A stretch of DNA of 41,960 bases, from NCBI GenBank assembly GCA_015061945.1, contig SUVP01000011.1, positions 70,572 through 112,531 on the forward strand, in the 5' to 3' direction. Within the stretch, counting starts at the first letter, position 1. Every line of letters begins with the position of its first letter. This document shows positions 34,301 through 40,900 of this stretch, in pieces. This stretch comes from Opitutales bacterium. GTDB taxonomy: Bacteria > Verrucomicrobiota > Verrucomicrobiia > Opitutales > Intestinicryptomonadaceae. The notes beneath the pieces were generated by a model. The model was not told the origin of the DNA and made no database searches. It saw only the letters and a program-made list of their open reading frames with translations. A program made the position numbers and the translations under genes.

Positions 34301-35219
34301 AATCATTCTGAATTTCAATATACTCATCAAAACTGAATATATATGGAGTATTGACCATTTCAGAAAACATAATTTTCAAGACTTCTTGATTTTCGTCTAC
34401 CAATATTTTCCAATTCAAAATATCGCTCAAAGGAAGTCCTTTTATCTTCAAATGAGAAAGCATTTCTTCTTTCGCATTAGCAACAGCTTTATCTCTATAC
34501 CCTCTTGCCGTATCTCTCGACACAGCCATATAAAGTCCAGCTCCGTGAGCTTGATTGCCCTCACCATTTTCTTCGTACGATGAAGTAGCGTCAGCAACGT
34601 TAAATCCGTCAGCCCCTGTTCCGTGATAGACTTCAACTACATACCCCTTGCGTTCTGCTTCGGCTTTTACAAGGTCCATAGCTTGCTTGAGCACATTTAA
34701 TTTTTCAAAGGCAGTGGTATTCTTGTACTGCTCATACAAGTCTCTGAACTTCGCATTGAGTTCGTCTAATTCTTCTTGCGAGCGAGTTTCATCATATTTT
34801 GCTTTTAGCGAAGAATTTTCTTGACTTAGGTTATCTTGTGTTAATACTTTGCCATTAACAAAAAGGTTTTTTAGATTTTCAGGACGAGGCAATTGAAGCT
34901 CTTGACTCCTGCTAAATTCTGAAAGACCTTTTTGCGTATTTAGATATAAAAGTCTACTCTCTGTAAGAACTCGGTCTTTTTGTGATTGGCTTCTTGAATA
35001 TACGCTTGCTATATTATGAATCACATATCCGTCTTGCTCCTTTGACAAGTGTATAGCTACTCCAAGTTTTTTACCATTATGCTCAAGGTCAGTATGAACA
35101 ACAATAGCATTTTGAGGTATTGTCGCTGATTGTTCAATAAACAAAGGATTTTCAATAGCCTCTCCAATCTTACCTAAAGTTTCCTCTGAAATATACCGAG
35201 CTTTTTCAGGATTATACAT
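28335..35219 (-). CDS. Giant polyvalent phage protein: PBECR-like, two ART-like, zeta-toxin-like and internal-virion-like modules
   Basis: This 2294-residue protein is modular. Residues 1-110 resemble a phage Barnase-EndoU-ColicinE5/D-RelE-like (PBECR) domain. At about 195-480 is an ADP-ribosyltransferase-like module (V-Y-H199-G-T-G, then A-H-G-A-G-L-Y and a D-D-N-G-N-L-I-P-L end). A second is at about 575-835 (V-V-Y-H579-G-T, ending Y-V-A-F-E-P-N-Q-I-K-S-A). A P-loop kinase resembling zeta toxin lies at about 915-1090 (Walker A G937-N-P-A-A-G-K-G-T). Charged coiled-coil regions follow (one at about 1743-1780). The C-terminus from about 1850 resembles large polyvalent/internal virion proteins, with hydrophobic helices near 2167-2240. 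Such proteins are ejected with phage DNA. The N-terminus abuts a sequence junction and may be truncated. Module calls are from motif recognition. Confidence 0.75.
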   Translation of the reverse strand: MYNPEKARYISEETLGKIGEAIENPLFIEQSATIPQNAIVVHTDLEHNGKKLGVAIHLSKEQDGYVIHNIASVYSRSQSQKDRVLTESRLLYLNTQKGLSEFSRSQELQLPRPENLKNLFVNGKVLTQDNLSQENSSLKAKYDETRSQEELDELNAKFRDLYEQYKNTTAFEKLNVLKQAMDLVKAEAERKGYVVEVYHGTGADGFNVADATSSYEENGEGNQAHGAGLYMAVSRDTARGYRDKAVANAKEEMLSHLKIKGLPLSDILNWKILVDENQEVLKIMFSEMVNTPYIFSFDEYIEIQNDWVKKSNDDYDRAVHNQAKEAIETVKKAFKEKGIRTDDVSFSDTKGSFFNWFTNLNEDNTLDVDSPLTEQGESVRKAIFEYYKSRPDDYIAPKDIDDLNKNQDGERFYKDVIFQMRREGASNPKLEASKLLAKLGIKGLTYDGRQDGRCYVSFEGGATVKLQDPFTFDDNGNLIPLTERFNENNPDMRWKFDEEMPLPEDIIEATRQYDEIVAKYKGTPQWMKAPNGEPTKLTEEQWVMVRAPNFKKWFGDWENDPQNASKVVDENGEPLVVYHGTKWNALKEPQGKAIFDIGKSGKSNDNISKIGFWFTPSKIIADDFSYNWYGNGEPEILDVFLNLKNPKIYREVDNSEELSKVKKEIENAKNDIKKIEKETPRLNQLLGLVPRKTFYETEDEYNKAVENYFKTAEGYLFEKSDAENAIEFIKLKEKLDLLHFDRRVLENSDSYDQFRNDLDEFSDYKYQSISKGVISYKRGSHLSNFAIYNTNEAVEKLKNKLLNEGYDGVIVKDTVYDAKGHGVSQYVAFEPNQIKSATDNVGTFSQSNDIRWKVDAKAEADAWASNPENLKKATDEYLSKQKGQIIVDPDEIRKLVPNYDVSNNSLFTSAGDKILEVVWAEALKKAPKDKPVVLLTGNPAAGKGTAKERGFLKRVNTANLVFDAPQNSFKSVEKRVKEAIDAGHNVFLIQIYNDPITSWENSLKRGIEKGRFLPLAYFLRVYERAGEKVSKIEGELKSRYGEKIDTFYIDSRKNNPIVVSPKEALAWDYSISDEQLKQIENITYEYKGRIEESTRNRKDKSNPLTVITNGLREINGIFVYRNVSFGRIVPEGISRRDKQSDERNQRGVERQGKGEQSRLKSLLRQERSENPVYWASIVLAKEILRGRAINGAKLEKVLPSEKFDGTQRQYAIDRAKLIAEQCKATQDNYINRLDQAVKLAENDVYWTRDIVHEMNNSFRRDGEEYGIVRQKLTQWLKDEQRKDLEKVKGLTSGEIGIDVADAIENALEAEPERKKADATPVEETNEEISDDAEEGIDNELVGTIEKLAPSNIRDIITQVRVGVLKVVKRKNGDEQMRRRLYRNTLVEVLREATKRLTYGKEREAIFTKISELATKGYAVIKIKDGERAGQKIDNYTLRAEHIALRIFNRGVRDTKEALLEKFDKLLKHAKAPARIKRDDKRKMTGKSEERAYIIKQIAYMPLNSDDKTVKSVESEIENTLAVINKADSTMANDYHAKLINAVQYLEDLQRFGALKEKSRAEMAEAIEWIEKFLEDETQSHAEKVEKLKADADHRRKIFIDAINQIKRNASFDSKTRAGLRQLINTSSTFKDLLLGLGRSATGRVSAEFRQLVEDMMNDCYSATTQKENEIFRLQNEFTEMVKEIYGMNEADVFKHLLGRNDKHQEFSIQGKPMSVQVALQRLSMAEQVNYEHNVYIHCCGRSQEARAIEQRIDELEAIEEKTKEIRTEIKELEMRLETIERNSVREYADKLRSALSNEDLKLLDWFRDFYKRERESLSNANEVITGLGVPESDPFYTPMKMLREGGTNEKHQVVAIVPKSLSPRVPNSLDMDEDFGIVDIWSSRISENAHYKAFSQLNIEWRGIFAHADFHKAVNAKLGKDVLSQMLDHFNDIMSVNLVDNHKVEWIDKLNGFFAIASLGYNFGSGVRQTTGTPAFANFVGAKNVMQYAMSCLSSEGRKAMLEILKSETAQRRMQSGNNQVLVEALNNLDENKFWAWYKRNAMVFNRWGDILPIMTIGQGIYRAKTEEYAKSMPIESAKKRAMDEMWAIAEASQQSPSVMNMGLAQRRLGTAGRTLSLFTSSPQLMLSREVEAVNRFISVRTKYTKNPKDETTRKDYIEARNNLAKTLFVNHILVQGGYMLATMLWKAVLGDDWDDDDIYALLAEVIAGPFGGLIVFGRFVSATYSTFNTSVAPISGLGNTVGGIIDFIPDLLTLDYEEVAKDIDKIGKSLFAPYRDVRKVYQNATDKKEGTIW

Positions 35220-35220
35220 A

Positions 35221-35976
35221 GATTTCTGGAAAGCAAAGAATGGTAAAAAACTTGCTCCAACAATAGTATATTACCACGGTGGTGGTTGGACTCATAATAG
35301 CAATCTTGATGCGAGATTGATTAAGTTGTTTAAACTACGCGATTATGGTTTTAATATAGCTGCAGTTTCATATCGCTTTACGCAAGAAGTTAAACACAAA
35401 GTTTATCCTCCAGTTAAAGCTCCGATGCAAGATTGTGCAAACGCATTAGCTTTGATTGTAGAAAAGGCACAGGAGTTAGGCGTCGATACTTCAAGAATTT
35501 CACTTACTGGGGGGTCTGCTGGAGCTTGTTCTTCGCTTTGGATTGCACTAAATGCTGGCAAGAAATTAGATAGTGGAAGAATAATTCCAAAAGTTAAGAT
35601 GGTTTCAGTAATTGTTCCACAAACATCTCTCGATCCTGTGCAAATGCGAGATTGGATACCAAATTCAAAATATGGTGCACATGCATTTAATTTGGGAGGG
35701 TTTAACGAATTTGTAAAAAAGCGTAACTCAATATTGAGTACAATAAATGAATACTCTCCATATGCATTATTGTCTCCAGAAAAAAACAAAACAAAATTTT
35801 ATATTTTCAATAAGTACAAGCCATGTGTGAACAAAAAAGTAAAAGACCCAACTCACGCATCTGCATTTTGTATTAAATTTAAAGAAAAATGTGATGATAT
35901 GAAAATCCCTTGTGAAACAATTTTTGTAAAAGATGATTGGAATGCATCAATTGAAAATATGAAAAAGAATCTTTAA
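35221..35976 (+). pseudogene. 5'-truncated alpha/beta-hydrolase (esterase/lipase-like)
   Basis: The open frame contains D-F-W-K-A-K-N-G-K-K-L-A-P then I-V-Y-Y-H-G-G-G-W (oxyanion-hole motif), G-G-S-A-G-A (nucleophile Ser) and D-P-T-H-A-S-A-F (acid/His region) in the right order for the BD-FAE/esterase family. The catalytic set is present, but everything before the D-F-W segment (signal peptide and about 40-90 residues in relatives) is missing. The frame instead runs antisense into the polyvalent phage gene with no plausible start. An internal ATG at 35317 would exclude the oxyanion loop. It lies 23 nt before the GH99-like gene, so the pair was probably a carbohydrate-ester/glycan utilisation unit. 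Confidence 0.8.
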
Positions 35977-35999
35977 ATTATAATATAGAAAGTTAAAAA

Positions 36000-37259
36000 A
36001 TGAAAAAATATATCATAAAGAAAGTAATCCGTTTAATATTACTGTTGTTGCCTGTATTTCTTTTTGGGTGCAATAGTTCAAAAATATGCGAAGTAAAAAA
36101 GCCTGTATCTAATACAGGTGCAGAATACGACGTTGCTGTGTATGTGTGGCCAGCATTTCAACCATCGGCAGATTGGAAAAAATACGACCTTTTCAAAAAA
36201 GGAATTGGCGAATGGGAATTTGTGAAAGAAGCCGAGAAGAAACGTCCTTGGCATAAGCAACCTCTCGAGCCTCTTTGGGGCTACGAACCAGAAGACAATC
36301 CAGTTGTAATAGCTCGTAAAATCGATGCATGCTTAGCTGCTGGTGTAAATGTTATGATTTACGACTGGTATTGGTACGACCACGCGCCATTCTTGGAAGG
36401 TGGCTTACAAGCATTCATAAAAGCACCAAATAGTTATAGAATGAAGTTTGCTATCATGTGGGCAAATCATAACATCGACGACCTTTGGGATAAAACAGTA
36501 CGTTATAAATGTAAAGATCCAAATGGTTATCGCAATATTCGAGCAAAAGCAAGAGTTTCGCTTGACGAATTTAAAAACGTTTTAGTTCCACGTTGGATAG
36601 AATTTTTCAAAAAGCCTAATTACTATAAAATTAACGGAAAACCTGTATTCCAAATATTTAATGCAAGTACACCAGTAGATTACTTCGGAAGTAAGGAAGC
36701 TACAACAGAAGCATTCAAATATTTTGAACAAAAGGTAATTGAAGCAGGCTTTGCAGGGCTTGAACTACAAGGCAATGGTTCTTATCTTCGTTATTCAAAA
36801 GAGAAATTTGATACCATTGGCTATGATGGCGCATTTTACTACAATTGGTTGAGTCTCGAACCATTCTCGGGGTCATATTATCTCGATTATTCAAACAGAC
36901 CAGATATGGATTATAAAGAATGGGGCGAAAAAGCATATAAAAACTTTGATGGTTATGTGAAAAAATTTTCGCAGTATCAATTCTATCCAAATGTTACATG
37001 TGGATGGGATACAAATCCACGTTTCCCAGCCGATGTCTATACGCCAGTGGCACTCAACAATACGCCAGAGCGTTTTGAGTATTTCTTGCGTAAGGCAAAA
37101 GATTGGGCAGATAAAAACATCGCACCAAATAAACCTAAGCTGATTTTGATAAACGCACTCAATGAATGGACAGAAGGTGCATACATTGAACCTGATACTG
37201 AAAATGGTTATGGTTTCTTGAATGCAATTTCAAATGTATTCCGTCCTACTGCAAAATAA
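36000..37259 (+). CDS. GH99-like / WbsX-type lipoprotein
   Basis: The 419-residue protein has a signal peptide with lipobox L-F-G-C (Cys24). The mature domain resembles the glycosyltransferase-WbsX/GH99-like family: V-A-V-Y-V-W-P-A, W-x-Y-E-P-E-D-N-P, I-Y-D-W-Y-W-Y and the C-terminal N-A-L-N-E-W-T-E-G-A-Y-I-E-P-D, which carries the likely catalytic glutamates. GH99 enzymes are endo-acting on mannose-containing glycans, so surface glycan breakdown is a reasonable guess. The activity of the WbsX-like branch is poorly defined. It follows the esterase remnant in the same orientation and is ended by a hairpin. Confidence 0.82.
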   Translation: MKKYIIKKVIRLILLLLPVFLFGCNSSKICEVKKPVSNTGAEYDVAVYVWPAFQPSADWKKYDLFKKGIGEWEFVKEAEKKRPWHKQPLEPLWGYEPEDNPVVIARKIDACLAAGVNVMIYDWYWYDHAPFLEGGLQAFIKAPNSYRMKFAIMWANHNIDDLWDKTVRYKCKDPNGYRNIRAKARVSLDEFKNVLVPRWIEFFKKPNYYKINGKPVFQIFNASTPVDYFGSKEATTEAFKYFEQKVIEAGFAGLELQGNGSYLRYSKEKFDTIGYDGAFYYNWLSLEPFSGSYYLDYSNRPDMDYKEWGEKAYKNFDGYVKKFSQYQFYPNVTCGWDTNPRFPADVYTPVALNNTPERFEYFLRKAKDWADKNIAPNKPKLILINALNEWTEGAYIEPDTENGYGFLNAISNVFRPTAK

Positions 37260-37287
37260 TAAGAAAGAACTTGTAAGTTAAACAAAG

Positions 37288-37320
37288 AAGAAGATTGTCG
37301 CACAGGTAATCTTCTTTTTG
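37288..37320 (+). terminator. Rho-independent terminator after the GH99-like gene
   Basis: AAGAAGATT (37288-37296) pairs with AATCTTCTT (37308-37316) across an 11-nt loop and is followed by T residues, 28 nt past the stop codon. Confidence 0.7.
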
Positions 37321-37470
37321 TTTAATTTTAAATTTATATAAGCATTTGCAAAAAAATCAGCTCTTGTGTTGGACAAAAACATCTAAATTATTCTGGATCC
37401 ATGATTTATATGCAAGATAGACACCTTAACGCGTGTCTGGAAATTTGTGGAAATTTAGCCGATTTTTACT

Positions 37471-37500
37471 TTGACAAATGGAGCCTGTTAATTTTTTATT
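37471..37500 (+). promoter_or_regulatory. Possible promoter of a short transcript
   Basis: A perfect TTGACA (37471-37476) is followed after 18 nt by TTTATT (37495-37500). The next structural element is a terminator-like hairpin about 20 nt further on, so any transcript would be very short. The -10 box is poor. Confidence 0.25.
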
Positions 37501-37518
37501 AACATCCGTTTAAAATTT

Positions 37519-37558
37519 AAAATGCGAACTTCGGTAAACGGGGTTCGCATTTTTATTT
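37519..37558 (+). terminator. Terminator-like hairpin in the spacer
   Basis: AAATGCGAAC (37520-37529) pairs with GTTCGCATTT (37543-37552) and runs into TTTATTT on the plus strand. The minus strand is also T-rich. No coding sequence ends near it, so its transcript is unknown. Confidence 0.65.
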
Positions 37559-37867
37559 CTAAGTATTTTATGGAAAGTAAGTTGCAAACGCATTTTATCC
37601 AACACAAGTTTTGTGTATTTTTTGTTTTTAACAATTATTTTGTGTAAGATTTTTAGTCAAAATTGGCAAATTTGACACTTCAAGATTAGACAAAAATCAA
37701 TAACTTACGAAAACTAAAATCAGACACTTTCACTATTTTTCAAGAGTTGTATTCATTCAACAAATTGTTCTGCATTATCCAAATGGTTCGCACAAAAACA
37801 CTCTATCCTACAAAAGATTAAACATAGGTGGTAAATTGGGAGTCGAAATTTTCATTCTTTTTGGTCC

Positions 37868-37897
37868 ACAAAAAAAGCCCTGATTCCTCAGGGCTTT
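37868..37897 (-). terminator. Rho-independent terminator of the giant surface-protein gene
   Basis: On the minus strand AAAGCCCTGA-GGAA-TCAGGGCTTT forms a perfect 10-bp stem followed by a T-run. It lies about 98 nt past the stop of the gene at 37995. Confidence 0.92.
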
Positions 37898-37994
37898 GGT
37901 GTTAAAGTTTTTGTTTAAGTTTTATTGCTTTTCTTCGACTTTGAGCTTCAAGAAGACTTTGCTCTTCGCCGATTCTTAAGTCTTTTTAAGTTTA

Positions 37995-40900
37995 TTATTC
38001 TGCGATTATTGTAATTTCGTCAGAGTAAGCTTCTGTGCCAACGTAGGTTGATGTGCCTGCTTTACCTGTGCCATTATAGACTTTACATCTGAATCTTTTC
38101 CCGCTTTCAAGTAAGAGATTCTTTTTCTTGATTGTGTAACTGTTCTTGGTAGCTCCTTTGAGAGCAACCCATGAGTTTTCGTCTGTTGGATCATCTGAGC
38201 TTTCCCATTGGTACTTCGGCTTGTCGCCTGTTGCTATCACTTTGATTACTACATCGGCTCCAAATTGAACTACTGCAATATCACCATCTTCCACTTCAAG
38301 TGCAAGTTTGTTTTGCAATACTTCCAAGCCCTCTACTTCTACCTTATCTTTCACCGTTACTTTTGCAGCTTTAGAGGATACTTGTCCATTTGCACCCTTC
38401 GCTGTGTAACGATAGAAGAATGTATCATCTAGATCTTCAAGAAATAGCAATGAATCGTTGCCGTCAACTGCTTCCCAACCAGTTTTGCCATCAGCACTGA
38501 CTTCCCAAACGTAGTCTAAGCTGTAACCATATACCAATGCAATAAGTTCAAGATCAAGTCCTTCGTAACTTGTTATTGCCTTCGGCTGTGTCTTTACTAC
38601 TGGCTTACCTTCTACATTCAATACAGCGTAGTTTGATGCGTCTGGAGTTTTCTTGTTCAGATCGTTGTAAACTTGGCATCTATACTTATTTCCCGAAAGC
38701 TTAATTGTCGCTTTCTTGATTGTAAGCATTTGCCCCTTTGAGGTGTTCTTCCAACTCTTCGGATTTTCAGGATCAGAACCAAACGCACATACTTGCCACT
38801 GATACACAACTTTTGAACCAGATGCAAGTGTCGCCTTGGCGGTAAATTTTACTTCTGCGTTTTCAACGACAATCTTTTGTTCTTCAGGATCTCCATCTTC
38901 GGCAATTTTTGCTTCTTCGACTTTCATTACCTTGAACGAATCCGACTTATTCCAGTTTATTTTTTCTTTCTTTACTTCAACATATACTTCACAGAAGTAG
39001 CTTTCTTTTGAAAAGTATGCTTTTTCCTTTTCATCATAAACGAATGTTTTCAACTCAGATTCTGTATATGCTGGCGTTGTGTATGTTGCCTTTGTCGCTT
39101 TTGCGATTTTTTCAATCGTCCCATCCACATTCTTCTTGTACCATTGATACTTGTACGTTCCAGTTTCACCCTTGGGCTTCGTAGCCTTGATTGCAAACGT
39201 TGCTTTCTTACCAACTATTGCTTCTGGATAATGCTTCTTGGTATCAAAAATAGGATCTGGCTTCGAGATAACTGGAACTTTTACCGACTTTGTTGTCACG
39301 CTCGATCCACTATTAGAAACAAGGCAACGATACTCTGCGTTGTTTACAGTCATATTATTAACCGTCAATGTTGACAATGTTTCACCAACAATGTCTTCCC
39401 AAACTTTGCCATTCTTAAGTTGCCATTGATATTTAAGCTTATCGCCAGTTGCACCTGCTTTCAATTTGAGCGTGCCACCTTGTGCAACTGCACTGACAGT
39501 CGGTTGTGTTGTTATCTTTGCTTTTACAAGAACATCTAATGTTGCAACATTCGACACTACTGAATCTAAACCATTCGATACCACGCAACGATACTTCCAA
39601 CCGTCCATATTTGCTTTTGCAGATATCTTGAGAGTATTTTTCGTACTACCAGCTTTTACCCAACCCTTACCATCGTTCTTGCTGACTTGCCAGTTGTATG
39701 TTAACGTTTTACCTGCAACTAAGCTTTTTGCAAGGATTGTGTAAGTATACGCTTTGCCTTCTGCAATTTCGACATCGGAAATATTTGAAGTTATCGAGAT
39801 ACTTGCATTATACTCATATGCACCAATTGTTGGTGCGGTCGTTGAACGCAAGACACCGCGTGCATCGGTTGTTACTCCTTCAACTACCTTGCCAGCCTCT
39901 ATTGCAGAACTTCCTGCTCCAACAGGACATGTCTGTACACTTCCACCATAGTTGCCAAGTGGCATTAGTTTGGGGTCTGCTGTTATGATATTTGTATAAG
40001 TGCCATAAGTATTATATATTCCACTCTTACCACCCTTTATTATACACGTGTCGATTGTTGGATTAGAACTTGAACCACTATTATATATTTCATTGCCACT
40101 ATTAGACGCTGTATTTCCCCATAGTATGCAATTTGTCAATACGGGACTAGAGGATATATTATACATCACGCCGCCGTAATCAGCACTGTTGTTCGCAAAC
40201 GTGCAATTTGTCAATACAGGACTCGAGGAAGCATTAAACATCACGCCGCCGTAATATTTTGCACTGTTGCCACTGAACGTGCAATTTGTCAATACGGGAC
40301 TCGAGGATGAAATATTATTATACATCCCACCGCCGTAATAAGCACTGTTGTCTCTGAACGTGCAGTTCGTTATTTCTGGGCTAGCGTAGCCGTTATACAT
40401 ACCTCCGCCAAGTATGGACGACCCATTCTGAATTGTTACATTATCTAATTTCGCAGTATTTGTAAGCGGATTTTCTTCTGTGTAACGATTATCGAAAACT
40501 CTATACTTACCTTCGCCATCAAGGATTGTATTGTTGCCTTCTACACGTTGGTCTTTTGACGTTTCTGTACCAGCAAAACCTCCATAGATCTCGACATTAT
40601 TTTTCATTACGATTGAACTACCATTTTTATAGGTACCCTTTGCGACCCATACTTCAATTGGTTTATCATCGCTTGCTACAGATGCCGCAATATCTATTGC
40701 TTCTTGTAAATTAGCAAATGCATTACTCCAAGAGGTTCCTTCTTTCTTCCCTGCCCCATTTGGAACTACATAGTAACGATCAGCATATTGTACTACATTA
40801 ACTGAAACGTTTACAGTACTCGATGTATCGCTTCCTGATGAGTTCTTCACTACGCAATAATATGATCCAGCACTTGAAGATGTCGCATCGCTTATCGTAT

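Larger units (their letters stand above)
21573..35220. mobile_element. Prophage-derived element, apparently truncated, beside tRNA-Ser
   Basis: The stretch from the tRNA-Ser 3' end to about 35,220 holds a tyrosine integrase and a nearly gapless minus-strand series of phage-type and unknown genes: polyvalent virion protein, tail-fibre-like, secreted proteins, lysis-like small genes and tail tubular protein. Terminase, portal, capsid and replication genes are absent, so it is not a full phage. The left boundary follows the common int-next-to-tRNA arrangement. No copy of the tRNA 3' end was found near the right end. The right boundary is placed where a truncated esterase resumes. Satellite, decayed prophage and assembly chimera all remain possible. 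Confidence 0.8.
37321..37867. other. Non-coding AT-rich spacer with inverted repeat
   Basis: No convincing gene is present on either strand in this stretch. It holds a 16-bp inverted repeat with one mismatch, CTTGTGTTGGACAAAA at 37363-37378 and its complement at 37593-37608, enclosing about 214 bp. Inside that interval are a promoter-like TTGACA (37471-37476) and a terminator hairpin (37519-37558). It could be a degenerate mobile-element remnant or a small-RNA locus; otherwise I see only AT-rich spacer. Confidence 0.5.
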
